A stretch of DNA of 38,242 bases from an uncultured Clostridia bacterium (GTDB lineage Bacteria > Bacillota > Clostridia > Lachnospirales > Anaerotignaceae). Location: assembly GCA_944383885.1 (NCBI GenBank), contig CALWRF010000005.1, positions 1-38,242 of the forward strand. Direction: 5' to 3'. Positions within the stretch are counted from its first letter, which is position 1. Each line of letters opens with the position of its first letter. Of the stretch, positions 27,153 through 35,835 are shown one piece after another. Made by a program: the position numbers and the translations under genes. Under the pieces are notes generated by a model that was not told where the DNA came from, ran no database searches, and worked only from the letters and a program-made list of their open reading frames with translations.

Positions 27153-27206
27153 AAAAATGATTAAACACAAACGGAGAAAGACTGTTACAGTTCTTTCCTC
27201 CGTTTG
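27150..27206 (-). terminator. Terminator after ridA
   Basis: A long hairpin at 27168-27206 pairs about 17 bp with two single-base bulges (CAAACGGAG...CTG with CAG...TCCGTTTG), and on the minus strand a run of seven T follows (27157-27151). Confidence 0.85.
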
Positions 27207-27225
27207 AAAATGGGAAATGATTTAA

Positions 27226-27606
27226 TTATTTATTCATTACAGCTATAATTTCTACTTCGCAAAGGAGACCTTTTGGAATAGATTTTACAGCCACACAGCT
27301 TCTTGCTGGTTTGCTTACAAAGTATTTTCCATATACTTCGTTAAAAGCGGCAAAATCATTTATATCTGCAAGGAAACAAGTAGTTTTAACAACATTTTCA
27401 AATGTAAGACCATTAGCTTCAAGTATTCCTTTTATGTTAAGGCAAACTCTTTCTGTCTGTTCTTCAATAGTTGTGCCTACAACTTCGCCTGTTGACGGCA
27501 TAAGCGGCACCTGACCTGAGGCAAAGAGCATTCCGTTAACCTCCACTGCCTGTGAATATGGTCCAATTGCTGCTGGAGCGTTTGGTGTTGATGTGAATTT
27601 AAGCAT
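27226..27606 (-). CDS. ridA: RidA-family 2-iminobutanoate/2-iminopropanoate deaminase
   Basis: 126 residues, the standard RidA (YjgF/YER057c/UK114) length; works as a trimer. It hydrolyses the reactive enamine/imine released by threonine and serine dehydratases, which otherwise damage PLP enzymes. Family signs: APAAIGPYSQAV at the N-terminus, FASGQVPL, and the active-site arginine R102 in KPARSCVAVKSIPKGLLCEVEIIA (Arg105 in the usual numbering), with E117 nearby. AAGGAAGG lies about 10 bases before the ATG. Its place between two dehydratase genes fits the role exactly. A terminator follows. Confidence 0.96.
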   Translation of the reverse strand: MLKFTSTPNAPAAIGPYSQAVEVNGMLFASGQVPLMPSTGEVVGTTIEEQTERVCLNIKGILEANGLTFENVVKTTCFLADINDFAAFNEVYGKYFVSKPARSCVAVKSIPKGLLCEVEIIAVMNK

Positions 27607-27742
27607 TTAAAATCATCCTTCCTTTATAATATAAATATTTTATATATATTGTCTTTATATTACATTTTTTCAAATTCTTTTCTTCAAACTATAATTTATT
27701 ACTGAATTTATGAAATGTTTTGAATAAGCTGAGTTTTGTTAT

Positions 27743-28963
27743 TTACTTTTCTGCTGATACAGCTGCTTTTTTATCTTTTTTTGTAATGGCGTCCATAAAT
27801 ATTGCTATAGCTCCGTCGCCTGTTACATTGCAGGCTGTTCCAAAGCTGTCCTGTGCTATATAAAGGGCAATCATAAGTGCAAGCATAGCCTCGTTAAAGC
27901 CAAGCATTGTATCAAGTATGCCAAGGGCTGCCATAACAGCGCCTCCAGGAACGCCGGGAGCCGCAACCATTGTTACACCAAGCATAAGTATAAATGGGAA
28001 CATCTTAGCAAATGAAACGTCCCAGCCGTTAAGCATCATTATTGCTATTGAGCAGCTTGTAAGAGTTATTGTTGAGCCTGAAAGATGTATTGTTGCACAA
28101 AGAGGGCAAACAAATTCGGCTATCATATTGCTTACGCCGTTTTTCCTTGTAGAAGCAACTGTTACAGGTATTGTGGCTGCTGAGGATTGTGTTCCTATGG
28201 CAGTGATGTACGCAGGAATCATATTTTTTATAAGAACAAACGGGTTTTTCTTTGATACCGCGCCGGCAACAGTGTACTGGAATACAATTATAAGCAGGTG
28301 CATTATAATTATAATTGCAAATACTTTAATAAATACAGACATTATCTCTACTACTGTTCCGGCAAAAGTCATGTTTGCAAATATGCCGTAAACATGAAGC
28401 GGTAAAAGCGGGATTATTATATTTGACACAAGCTTTATTATAATATCCTGAAAGCCGTTGAACACGTCTTTAAGAACGCTGCTTTTTGTAATGGCAATTC
28501 CAAGTCCCATTATAAATGATATAAGAAGAGCGCTCATTACATCCATAATAGCAGGCATATCTATTGTAAAATAACCTGAAAGCATTGTTTCCTCAGCGTT
28601 TGCCGCGTTGTCAAGGACAATAGAGCCTACTTTAAGAAATGATGGGAATACAGCTGTGTCTACAGCATAGGCAAATGAGCCGGCTATTATAGTTGAAACA
28701 TAAGCTACTAATGCAGTAAGGGCAAGAGTTTTGCCTGCGCCTTCGCCTAAATCAGCAATACCAGGCACAACAAAGCCGATTATAATAAGAGGTATTGAGA
28801 AGTTAAGGAAGTTGCCGAAAATGCTGTTAAATGTTGCTCCAAGGCGTACTATTAAAGGAAAATCATAAGATTTTGATATGCTTCCTATAATAATACCAAG
28901 TATAATAGCAATTATAAGCCGCGGAAGCAGACCTAATTTGAATTTTTTCTTTTCGTTTGCCAT
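27743..28963 (-). CDS. DAACS-family dicarboxylate/amino acid:cation symporter
   Basis: 406-residue secondary transporter of the glutamate/dicarboxylate family (GltP, DctA, SstT), taking up a substrate with Na+ or H+. Eight membrane helices and two re-entrant hairpins are expected. Family motifs: the serine-rich loop GTQSSAATIPVT (hairpin 1), the APGVPGG stretch in hairpin 2, and NVTGDGAIAIF in the last helix, which carries the substrate-binding Asp. Sequence alone does not fix the substrate, but sitting between two threonine/serine dehydratases and ridA suggests serine or threonine (SstT-like). The SD (AAGGAGGGG) lies 34 bases before the ATG, separated by a hairpin and a four-codon frame. Likely in one operon with the ACT-bearing dehydratase gene. 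Confidence 0.88.
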   Translation of the reverse strand: MANEKKKFKLGLLPRLIIAIILGIIIGSISKSYDFPLIVRLGATFNSIFGNFLNFSIPLIIIGFVVPGIADLGEGAGKTLALTALVAYVSTIIAGSFAYAVDTAVFPSFLKVGSIVLDNAANAEETMLSGYFTIDMPAIMDVMSALLISFIMGLGIAITKSSVLKDVFNGFQDIIIKLVSNIIIPLLPLHVYGIFANMTFAGTVVEIMSVFIKVFAIIIIMHLLIIVFQYTVAGAVSKKNPFVLIKNMIPAYITAIGTQSSAATIPVTVASTRKNGVSNMIAEFVCPLCATIHLSGSTITLTSCSIAIMMLNGWDVSFAKMFPFILMLGVTMVAAPGVPGGAVMAALGILDTMLGFNEAMLALMIALYIAQDSFGTACNVTGDGAIAIFMDAITKKDKKAAVSAEK

Positions 28964-28975
28964 AATTTTATTCGC

Positions 28976-29006
28976 TTACGGAATATGCATTCCGTAGCCC
29001 CTCCTT
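28976..29006 (-). promoter_or_regulatory. Hairpin and four-codon reading frame before the symporter gene
   Basis: On the minus strand a strong SD (AAGGAGGGG, 29006-28998) is followed 7 bases later by ATG CAT ATT CCG TAA (28990-28976), in frame with the symporter start at 28963. The same bases form a perfect 8-bp hairpin (TACGGAAT / ATTCCGTA, loop GCAT). Confidence 0.6.
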
Positions 29007-29045
29007 TTATAAGTTTTATATTTATTTTAAATCATCTTATATTTT

Positions 29046-30236
29046 TTATTTTATAAGCTCATAACCTTTTTCAGAAAGCGCGTTTTCTATCTGTTCAACA
29101 TGCTCTCTATTTCTTGTTTCAAGAACCATTGTAACAACGCAGTTTGTAATATCCGAAAGTTTTGCTTCGCGTGAGTGGTTTACTCTTAGTATATTTGCGC
29201 CTGTTTCAGAAACTATATGAAGAAGATTAATGAGCTGACCAGGTTTATCAATAACTTTTGTTGTAATTTCACAAGTCCTGCCGGATTTTGAAAGACCTTT
29301 TGTTATTATTCTTGAAAGCGTTGTAACATCAATATTTCCGCCGGAAACAAGGCACACTGTTTTTTTGCCTGATGTCTGCACTTTTCCGAACATTACAGCT
29401 GCTACGGAAACTGCTCCGGCGCCTTCTGACACTGTTTTCTGATTTTCCATAAGGCTTAATATTGCTGAAGCTATTTCATCTTCTGTAACAGTTACTATTT
29501 CATCAACATATTTTGAGCATATTTCAAATGTTATGTCACCTGGTTTTTTAACTGCTATGCCATCTGCTATTGTTGAAACAGAAGCAAGCTCTGTAGGCTC
29601 TCCGTTCTTTCTTGATACATACATGCTTGCCGCGCCGGCAGCCTGAACGCCTATTATTTTGCAGTCTGGCTTAATTGTTTTTATTGCATAGGCAACGCCG
29701 CTTATAAGTCCGCCGCCGCCTATAGGCACTACAACAGTGTCCACATCAGGAAGCTGATAGAGGATTTCAAGACCAATTGTGCCCTGACCGGCTATAACTT
29801 TTTCATCGTTAAATGGATGGGCAAACGTATATCCGTGTTCTTTTGTAAGCTCAACAGCTTTGGCATAAGCATCGTCGTATACGCCTGGAACAAGTACAAC
29901 TTCGGCACCGTAGCCTTTAGTAGCTTCTACTTTAGCCAAAGGAGCGCCGGCAGGCATGCATATTATTGATTTAATATTGCTCATTGTAGCTGATAAAGCA
30001 ACGCCCTGTGCATGATTTCCTGCTGAACAGGCAATAACGCCCTTGGATTTTTCTTCAGGTGTAAGGCTGTGTATCTTATAGTAAGCGCCTCTTAATTTGA
30101 ATGAACCTGTAAGCTGAAGGTTTTCTGATTTAATGTATACACCTTCGCCTATTTTCGGTGCCGGCGAAAGGGGGGTTGTCCTTGCTACATCCTGAAGAAC
30201 TCTTTTTGCATCATAAATCATTTCAAGTGAAATCAA
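29046..30236 (-). CDS. ilvA: Threonine ammonia-lyase with C-terminal ACT domain
   Basis: PLP enzyme deaminating threonine (and often serine). 396 residues: catalytic domain 1-315, with K47 in [22 protein letters not shown] (about 173-177) and LVSGGNID, then an ACT domain (about 322-396, beginning [14 protein letters not shown]). This layout matches the single-ACT, roughly 400-residue threonine ammonia-lyases of Gram-positive bacteria, not the 500-residue E. coli IlvA with two ACT-like units. Whether it is biosynthetic (isoleucine) or catabolic (TdcB-like) cannot be decided; no ilv genes are near. The start is TTG 30236, 8 bases after AGGAGG; ATG 30221 is too far. First gene of the minus-strand run with the symporter. 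Confidence 0.93.
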   Translation of the reverse strand: MISLEMIYDAKRVLQDVARTTPLSPAPKIGEGVYIKSENLQLTGSFKLRGAYYKIHSLTPEEKSKGVIACSAGNHAQGVALSATMSNIKSIICMPAGAPLAKVEATKGYGAEVVLVPGVYDDAYAKAVELTKEHGYTFAHPFNDEKVIAGQGTIGLEILYQLPDVDTVVVPIGGGGLISGVAYAIKTIKPDCKIIGVQAAGAASMYVSRKNGEPTELASVSTIADGIAVKKPGDITFEICSKYVDEIVTVTEDEIASAILSLMENQKTVSEGAGAVSVAAVMFGKVQTSGKKTVCLVSGGNIDVTTLSRIITKGLSKSGRTCEITTKVIDKPGQLINLLHIVSETGANILRVNHSREAKLSDITNCVVTMVLETRNREHVEQIENALSEKGYELIK

Positions 30237-30345
30237 TTTTAACGCCTCCTGTTAAATTTTTGATAATTTTTATTTAATCTCATTATTAATTAGAATTAAC
30301 CTGTTAAAAGGCTGTAGCCGCATGAGACTTTATTAATTCAGGTTG

Positions 30346-30374
30346 ATTATACTATGTTTATTTATTTTAGTAAA
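30346..30374 (-). promoter_or_regulatory. Promoter of the ACT-bearing dehydratase and symporter run
   Basis: On the minus strand TTTACT (30374-30369) and TATAAT (30351-30346) are 17 bases apart. The -35 lies inside a perfect inverted repeat (30365-30392). Confidence 0.65.
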
Positions 30375-30392
30375 TGTACTTTTTTACTAAAA
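30365..30392. promoter_or_regulatory. Perfect 10-bp inverted repeat (operator candidate)
   Basis: TTTTAGTAAA (30365-30374) and TTTACTAAAA (30383-30392) are exact reverse complements around an 8-base spacer, overlapping the -35 of the dehydratase promoter. The two-turn spacing suits a dimeric regulator. It has no T run in either direction that would make it a terminator. Confidence 0.5.
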
Positions 30393-30872
30393 GTTCGTGG
30401 TAGGAAAACGAATAATATTAAAAATACGTAAATGTATGCGATACAAAGACAATAGGTCGCTGTTTAAATATTCTATAGGTAATATAATTAAACATTTGAT
30501 GATATAAAACGTGTTTTTTAGCATTAATGGCTAAAGTGATGTTTAGATTACAATATAAAAACAATAAATTAAAAAAGAGTTAAAATATTTAGAAATATAT
30601 GGTATTATTTGTTATTTATTAAACAATATTTTGTCTATTTTCTACACAAAACAGCAAATTAATAATGCATCTAAATGGCGGCAATATGTTTTAGAGTTAA
30701 ATAAGGTGCGGTTTGCGTCATGCGTTTTTTAAAATTTCCAAGTTTTATGAGTAATATTTACTTTTGGTGGGAAAATAAGCAGGCAGAATAATTGATATAT
30801 AATTACTATTATAATGTAGGAATGTTTTTATACAGCTTTTGAATATAAAAGGTAAAATATTTATAAATTGTC
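30393..30872. other. Noncoding A/T-rich gap before the str operon
   Basis: About 480 bases with no reading frame that has a ribosome site and no recognisable protein or RNA. The only structure seen is a small dyad TTTAGC/GCTAAA at 30517-30522 and 30530-30535. It parts the divergent dehydratase and rpsL transcripts. Confidence 0.6.
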
Positions 30873-30901
30873 TTGACAATTAAATTGTAAAATGATACAC
30901 T
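30873..30901 (+). promoter_or_regulatory. Promoter of the str operon (rpsL-rpsG-fusA)
   Basis: Consensus TTGACA (30873-30878), 17-base spacer, TACACT (30896-30901). The transcript would begin about 95 bases before rpsL. Confidence 0.8.
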
Positions 30902-30920
30902 TTTACGGTGTCTGAAATCA

Positions 30921-30937
30921 GGCGTTATTGTAATGCC
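30921..30937 (+). promoter_or_regulatory. Hairpin in the rpsL 5' UTR
   Basis: GGCGTTA (30921-30927) pairs with TAATGCC (30931-30937) over 7 bp with one G-U pair and a 3-base loop. There is no following T run, so it is not a terminator; it may stabilise the RNA or bind a protein. Confidence 0.45.
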
Positions 30938-31002
30938 GGATTTTAAGGAACTAATTAAAATACGTAGGCAGAATGTATTAATTTTGTGAGGAGGTGCACT
31001 TA

Positions 31003-31419
31003 ATGCCAACATTTAATCAGTTAGTAAGAAAGGGCAGACAGACTCTTGAGAAAAAGTCAACTGCTCCAGCCCTTCAGAAAGGTCTTAACTCTCTTAAGAA
31101 GAAAACAACAGATATTTCTTCTCCGCAGAGAAGAGGCGTTTGCACAGCAGTTAAAACTGCTACACCTAAAAAGCCTAACTCAGCTTTAAGAAAAATTGCC
31201 AGAGTAAGACTTACAAACGGTATTGAGGTTACAGCTTATATCCCTGGTGAGGGTCATAACCTTCAGGAACACTCTGTAGTGCTTATAAGAGGCGGAAGGG
31301 TTAAAGACTTACCTGGTGTTCGTTACCATATTATCCGTGGTACACTCGATACTGCAGGCGTTGCTAACAGAATGCAGGCGCGTTCAAAATACGGCGCTAA
31401 ACGCCCTAAAAAGAAATAA
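31003..31419 (+). CDS. rpsL: 30S ribosomal protein S12
   Basis: 138-residue ribosomal protein at the decoding centre. It begins [13 protein letters not shown], has the strongly conserved [17 protein letters not shown] and [17 protein letters not shown] stretches, and ends in the basic tail [10 protein letters not shown]. The lysine at the classic streptomycin site (P-K-K-P-N-S) is the sensitive form. ATG 31003 has AGGAGG 8 bases upstream; a GTG at 30994 overlaps that site and is not the start. First gene of the str operon. Confidence 0.99.
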   Translation: MPTFNQLVRKGRQTLEKKSTAPALQKGLNSLKKKTTDISSPQRRGVCTAVKTATPKKPNSALRKIARVRLTNGIEVTAYIPGEGHNLQEHSVVLIRGGRVKDLPGVRYHIIRGTLDTAGVANRMQARSKYGAKRPKKK

Positions 31420-31434
31420 ATAAAATTTAAGTAG

Positions 31435-31492
31435 TGCCTTGTACGAATTGATATACATCTGCTAAAGCGTGGTATAAATGTAGTGTAAGGCA
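31435..31492 (+). promoter_or_regulatory. Structured rpsL-rpsG intercistronic RNA (candidate S7 target)
   Basis: Nested stems: outer TGCCTT (31435-31440) with AAGGCA (31487-31492), inner TACAT (31454-31458) with ATGTA (31478-31482). In E. coli, S7 represses the str operon by binding RNA in this same intercistronic position; the analogy is positional, not sequence-based. Confidence 0.4.
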
Positions 31493-31556
31493 TGAAACGC
31501 GTATATTCAGTATACACGAGTACCTGTGATTTAACTATATTAAGGAGGGAAGAATC

Positions 31557-32027
31557 GTGCCAAGAAAAGGTCATGTAGCTAAAAGAGAGGTTTTACCAGA
31601 CCCTTTATATAAAAGCAAAAATGTAACAAAGCTTATAAACAGCATTATGCTTGACGGTAAAAAAGGCGTTGCACAGAAAATCGTTTACGGCGCATTCGAT
31701 AAAGTTGCTGAAAAAACAGGAAAGGATCCAATTGAGGCTTTTGAAGAGGCTATGAATAACATAATGCCTGTTCTTGAAGTTAAAGCACGCCGTGTCGGCG
31801 GCGCTACTTATCAGGTTCCTATGGAAATAAGACCTGACAGAAGACGCACACTTGGTCTTAGATGGCTTACTGTTTACAGCAGAAAACGCGGCGAAAAGAC
31901 AATGGTAGACCGTCTTGCAGGCGAAATTATGGATGCTCTAAACAATGCCGGCGGAGCATGCAAAAAGAAAGAAGAAACACATAAGATGGCTGAGGCTAAC
32001 AAAGCATTTTCACATTACAAATGGTAA
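31557..32027 (+). CDS. rpsG: 30S ribosomal protein S7
   Basis: 156 residues, standard length; nucleates assembly of the 30S head and contacts the E site. It begins [18 protein letters not shown] and carries the [26 protein letters not shown] and [19 protein letters not shown] blocks, ending with [16 protein letters not shown]. The start codon is GTG at 31557 behind AAGGAGGG; no ATG is available nearby. It is separated from rpsL by 137 bases of structured RNA but no terminator. Confidence 0.99.
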   Translation: MPRKGHVAKREVLPDPLYKSKNVTKLINSIMLDGKKGVAQKIVYGAFDKVAEKTGKDPIEAFEEAMNNIMPVLEVKARRVGGATYQVPMEIRPDRRRTLGLRWLTVYSRKRGEKTMVDRLAGEIMDALNNAGGACKKKEETHKMAEANKAFSHYKW

Positions 32028-32075
32028 TTGTGTAAGGCGTCTTATTTTTAATAAAAAATCCCTTTTTTGGGGATA

Positions 32076-32139
32076 CTGTAAGATGAAATTTGAACTTTTG
32101 CCTTCCGGTTTTATGCCGGAAGGCGTAAAGTATTTACAG
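32076..32139 (+). promoter_or_regulatory. Structured rpsG-fusA intercistronic RNA
   Basis: A perfect 9-bp hairpin, GCCTTCCGG (32100-32108) with CCGGAAGGC (32116-32124), lies inside an outer CTGTAA (32076-32081) / TTACAG (32134-32139) pairing. There is no T run after it, so it should not terminate; it could be a processing or regulatory site ahead of fusA. Confidence 0.5.
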
Positions 32140-32171
32140 ATGATTTAAAATAAGCATGAGGAGGAGTAATT

Positions 32172-34265
32172 TTGGCAGCAGGTAGAGAATTTTCTTTGGA
32201 AAATACCAGAAATATTGGTATTATGGCGCATATCGATGCCGGAAAAACTACCCTCACTGAGCGTATCCTTTATTATACAGGCCGTAACTATAAAATAGGC
32301 GATACCCATGAAGGTACAGCTACTATGGACTGGATGGAACAGGAGCAGGAAAGAGGTATTACAATTACTTCCGCTGCTACAACAGCTCATTGGAAGGGTA
32401 ATAGAATAAATATCATCGATACACCAGGTCACGTTGACTTTACAGTTGAAGTTGAGCGTTCACTCCGTGTCCTTGACGGTTCAGTGTGCGTACTTGACGC
32501 TAAAGGCGGTGTTGAGCCACAGACTGAAACAGTTTGGAGACAGGCTGATAACTATAATGTACCTCGTATGATTTTCGTTAATAAAATGGATATCATGGGT
32601 GCTGATTTCTTTAACTCAATGAAGTCAATAAAAGAAAGGCTTGGTTGCCATCCGGTAGCAGTACAGCTTCCTATCGGTGCTGAAGCTTTCTTTAAAGGCG
32701 AAATTGACCTTATGGAAATGAAAGCTTATATTTATAACAATGACCTTGGAACAGATATCTCAGTTGTAGATATTCCTGAAGATATGGTTGATCAGGCTAA
32801 CGAATACAGAGAAACATTAGTTGAGGATATTGCTGAAACTGATGAAGAGCTTATGGAAAAATATCTCGGCGGTGAGGAAATAACAATAGATGAGCTTAAA
32901 AAAGCACTCAGAAAAGCATGTATTTCCTGTGACCTTGTACCTGTATTCTGCGGCAGTGCGTACAGAAATAAAGGTGTTCAGAAACTTCTTGATGGTGTTA
33001 TTGATTACATGCCTGCACCTACAGATATTGAGTCAATCAAAGGCATTGACCCTGTAACAGGTGAGGAAGTTGCAAGACATGCGTCAGATACAGAGCCTTT
33101 TGCAGCTCTTGCTTTCAAGATTATGAACGACCCGTTTGTTGGAAAGCTTGCTTTCTTCAGGGTTTACTCAGGTACTTGTGAAGCAGGTTCTTATGTTTAT
33201 AACTCAGTAAAGGGCAAAAAAGAGCGTTTCGGACGTATTCTTCTTATGCATGCTAACCACAGAGAGGAAATCGACAAGGTTTACGCTGGTGATATAGCTG
33301 CTGCTGTAGGATTTAAGTTTACTACAACAGGTGATACAATCTGTGACGAAGAACATGAAGTAATTCTTGAATCAATGGTATTCCCTGAGCCGGTTATTTC
33401 TGTTGCTATTGAGCCTAAGACAAAAGCAGGCAGAGATAAAATGGGTATTGCTCTTGCTAAACTTGCTGAAGAAGACCCTACATTCAAAACTCATACAGAC
33501 CAGGAAACAGGCGATACAATTATTTCCGGTATGGGTGAGCTCCACCTTGAAATCATTGTTGACCGTCTTTTAAGAGAGTTCCATGTTGAGGCTAACGTAG
33601 GCGCTCCTCAGGTTGCATACAGAGAAACATTCCGCAAGCCTGTTGATGTTGAAGGTAAATTTGTTCGTCAGTCAGGCGGTCGTGGACAGTACGGTCATTG
33701 TAAAGTTAAATTTACACCAATCGGAACAGATGCTGAACACAACTATGAGTTTATAAACAGCGTTGTCGGCGGCGCTATTCCTAAGGAGTATATTCCTGCT
33801 ATTGATAAAGGTATTCAGGAAGCTATGCAGAGCGGTATTCTTGGCGGATATCCTGTTCTTGGTGTTAGAGCGGAAGTTTATGATGGTTCTTACCATGATG
33901 TAGACTCATCTGAAATGGCTTACCAGATTGCCGGTTCTATGGCATTTAAAGAGGCTATGAAGCAGGGCGACGCCGTACTTCTTGAGCCTATAATGAAAGT
34001 AACTGTTACTGTACCTGAAGAGTACATGGGCGATGTTATTGGCGATATTAACTCACGCCGTGGCCGTATTGAGGGTATGGATGACAGAAACGGAGCTAAG
34101 ATAATTCATTCTTACGTTCCGCTTGCTGAGATGTTCGGCTATTCAACAGACCTTCGTTCAAGAACTCAGGGACGCGGCAACTATGTAATGGAAGTTGACC
34201 ATTATGAGCCATGTCCAAAGAATATTCAGGAAAAAGTTCTTGCGGGCAAAAAATCAGCAGAATAA
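32172..34265 (+). CDS. fusA: Elongation factor G
   Basis: GTPase that drives ribosomal translocation, 697 residues, normal for bacterial EF-G. G-domain motifs: AHIDAGKT (19-26), [13 protein letters not shown] and NKMD. Domain IV shows [14 protein letters not shown] and the closing region has SRRGRIEGM and [13 protein letters not shown]. The start is TTG 32172 with GAGGAGGAG just upstream, and the protein begins [16 protein letters not shown], as expected for the family. It follows rpsG through a structured gap; tuf follows with its own promoter. Confidence 0.99.
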   Translation: MAAGREFSLENTRNIGIMAHIDAGKTTLTERILYYTGRNYKIGDTHEGTATMDWMEQEQERGITITSAATTAHWKGNRINIIDTPGHVDFTVEVERSLRVLDGSVCVLDAKGGVEPQTETVWRQADNYNVPRMIFVNKMDIMGADFFNSMKSIKERLGCHPVAVQLPIGAEAFFKGEIDLMEMKAYIYNNDLGTDISVVDIPEDMVDQANEYRETLVEDIAETDEELMEKYLGGEEITIDELKKALRKACISCDLVPVFCGSAYRNKGVQKLLDGVIDYMPAPTDIESIKGIDPVTGEEVARHASDTEPFAALAFKIMNDPFVGKLAFFRVYSGTCEAGSYVYNSVKGKKERFGRILLMHANHREEIDKVYAGDIAAAVGFKFTTTGDTICDEEHEVILESMVFPEPVISVAIEPKTKAGRDKMGIALAKLAEEDPTFKTHTDQETGDTIISGMGELHLEIIVDRLLREFHVEANVGAPQVAYRETFRKPVDVEGKFVRQSGGRGQYGHCKVKFTPIGTDAEHNYEFINSVVGGAIPKEYIPAIDKGIQEAMQSGILGGYPVLGVRAEVYDGSYHDVDSSEMAYQIAGSMAFKEAMKQGDAVLLEPIMKVTVTVPEEYMGDVIGDINSRRGRIEGMDDRNGAKIIHSYVPLAEMFGYSTDLRSRTQGRGNYVMEVDHYEPCPKNIQEKVLAGKKSAE

Positions 34266-34300
34266 TAATCTATCCTTTGCATAATACTGGAAAAATGGTA

Positions 34301-34329
34301 TTGCAAAAGGCTACTTTATTTAATATAAT
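34301..34329 (+). promoter_or_regulatory. Internal promoter for tuf
   Basis: TTGCAA (34301-34306) and TATAAT (34324-34329) are 17 bases apart. The -35 lies in the right arm of an imperfect hairpin at about 34271-34310 (CCTTTGCA...GGTATTGCAAAAGG) that could also weaken read-through from fusA. A second short hairpin CTGCC/GGCAG follows in the leader. Confidence 0.65.
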
Positions 34330-34401
34330 TAATTTGTTAGTATCTGCCGTTTTGGCAGGTCTTTAAGCGAATAACGCATATTTATAAGGAGGACTTTTAA
34401 A

Positions 34402-35595
34402 ATGGCAAAGGCAAAATATGAAAGAACCAAACCACATGTTAATATTGGTACAATCGGTCACGTTGACCATGGTAAGACAACATTAACAGCAGCTATCACA
34501 AAGACACTTCATGACAGGCTTGGCCTTGGAGAGGCTGTAGCTTTCGACAATATTGATAAGGCACCAGAGGAAAGAGAAAGAGGTATCACAATTTCTACAG
34601 CTCACGTTGAGTATGAAACAGAGAAGAGACATTACGCTCACGTTGACTGCCCAGGTCATGCTGACTATGTTAAGAACATGATTACAGGTGCTGCTCAGAT
34701 GGACGGCGCTATCCTTGTTGTTGCTGCAACAGATGGTCCTATGGCTCAGACAAGAGAGCACATCCTTCTTGCAAGACAGGTTGGTGTTCCTTACATCGTT
34801 GTATTCATGAACAAATGCGATATGGTTGACGATGAAGAACTTCTTGACCTTGTTGAGATGGAAATCAGAGAGCTTCTTAACGAATATGACTTCCCAGGTG
34901 ATGATATTCCTATCATCAGAGGTTCAGCTTACCAGGCTCTTCAGGACACATCAGGAAAATGGGGAGACGCAATTATGGAGCTTATGCACACAATTGACGA
35001 GTATATCCCTGAGCCTAAGAGAGATATTGACAAGCCATTCATCATGCCTGTTGAGGACGTATTTACAATTACAGGTCGTGGTACAGTTGCAACAGGTCGT
35101 GTTGAGAGCGGTGTTCTTAAAGTTTCTGACGAAGTTGAAATCGTTGGTCTTACACATGAGAAGAAGAAAGTTGTTGTTACAGGCGTTGAGATGTTCAGAA
35201 AGATGCTTGACTTTGCTGAAGCTGGCGATAACATCGGTGTTCTTCTCCGTGGTGTTCAGAGAACAGAAATCCAGAGAGGACAGGTTCTTGCTCATCCTGG
35301 TACAATTACACCTCATACAAAATTTAAAGCTCAGGTTTACGTATTAAGCAAAGAAGAGGGTGGACGTCATACTCCTTTCTTCAACAATTACCGTCCACAG
35401 TTCTACTTCAGAACAACAGACGTTACAGGTGTTATAAGCCTTCCAGAAGGTACAGAAATGTGCATGCCTGGTGATAACGTTGAAATGACAGTTGAGCTTA
35501 TTACTCCTGTTGCTATGAGCGTTGGTCTTCGTTTCGCTATCCGTGAGGGTGGTAGAACAGTAGGCGCTGGTTCTGTTACAGAAATAATTGAATAA
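34402..35595 (+). CDS. tuf: Elongation factor Tu
   Basis: GTPase that brings aminoacyl-tRNA to the ribosome, 397 residues. Motifs: GHVDHGKT (19-26), RGITI in the switch region, DCPGHADY and NKCD. Domain II has [16 protein letters not shown] and domain III has [31 protein letters not shown] precedes the ATG. The gene ends at a strong terminator, closing the str operon. Codon choice is extremely biased to CTT, GTT and ACA, as expected for one of the most expressed proteins. Confidence 0.99.
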   Translation: MAKAKYERTKPHVNIGTIGHVDHGKTTLTAAITKTLHDRLGLGEAVAFDNIDKAPEERERGITISTAHVEYETEKRHYAHVDCPGHADYVKNMITGAAQMDGAILVVAATDGPMAQTREHILLARQVGVPYIVVFMNKCDMVDDEELLDLVEMEIRELLNEYDFPGDDIPIIRGSAYQALQDTSGKWGDAIMELMHTIDEYIPEPKRDIDKPFIMPVEDVFTITGRGTVATGRVESGVLKVSDEVEIVGLTHEKKKVVVTGVEMFRKMLDFAEAGDNIGVLLRGVQRTEIQRGQVLAHPGTITPHTKFKAQVYVLSKEEGGRHTPFFNNYRPQFYFRTTDVTGVISLPEGTEMCMPGDNVEMTVELITPVAMSVGLRFAIREGGRTVGAGSVTEIIE

Positions 35596-35611
35596 TTTCT
35601 AATTTTAATAT

Positions 35612-35646
35612 AAACCGCTGGGACAAAATTCCAGCGGTTTTTTGTG
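35612..35646 (+). terminator. Terminator after tuf
   Basis: AAACCGCTGG (35612-35621) pairs perfectly with CCAGCGGTTT (35631-35640), followed by a T run. Confidence 0.95.
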
Positions 35647-35706
35647 CTATAAACATAAATTAAGACTGTGCTGAAAATTTAATTAAACATTAAGCAGCGC
35701 TGAAAA

Positions 35707-35739
35707 AAGTTTCTATAAATAAAGCTTTATAGAAAACTT
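35707..35739 (-). terminator. Orphan hairpin, terminator-like on the minus strand
   Basis: AAGTTTCTATAAA (35707-35719) and TTTATAGAAAACTT (35726-35739) pair over 13 bp with one bulged base. Read on the minus strand the stem runs into six T. The stem is A/T-rich and no minus-strand gene ends here, so its role is unclear. Confidence 0.4.
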
Positions 35740-35835
35740 CTCTATTCATAAATATTGCCCTGAGTTTTTATTTTATTAAGTATTAATTAACTTACTGCCG
35801 GAAATAAAATATTGTATTTTAATATTATAATTTTA

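Noticed and set aside
28976..28995. Hairpin before the symporter as the terminator of the upstream dehydratase gene
   Set aside because: The minus-strand sequence after the stem is AAGCGAATAAAATT, with no T run, and the hairpin lies downstream of the symporter SD.
25457..30236. Genomic island or transposon between rpoC and rpsL
   Set aside because: No transposase, integrase, terminal repeats or marked shift in base or codon use; a chromosomal rearrangement is simpler.
34826..35347. 173-residue frame inside tuf
   Set aside because: Shifted frame within EF-Tu caused by strong codon bias; no ribosome site and a low-complexity Leu/Arg composition.
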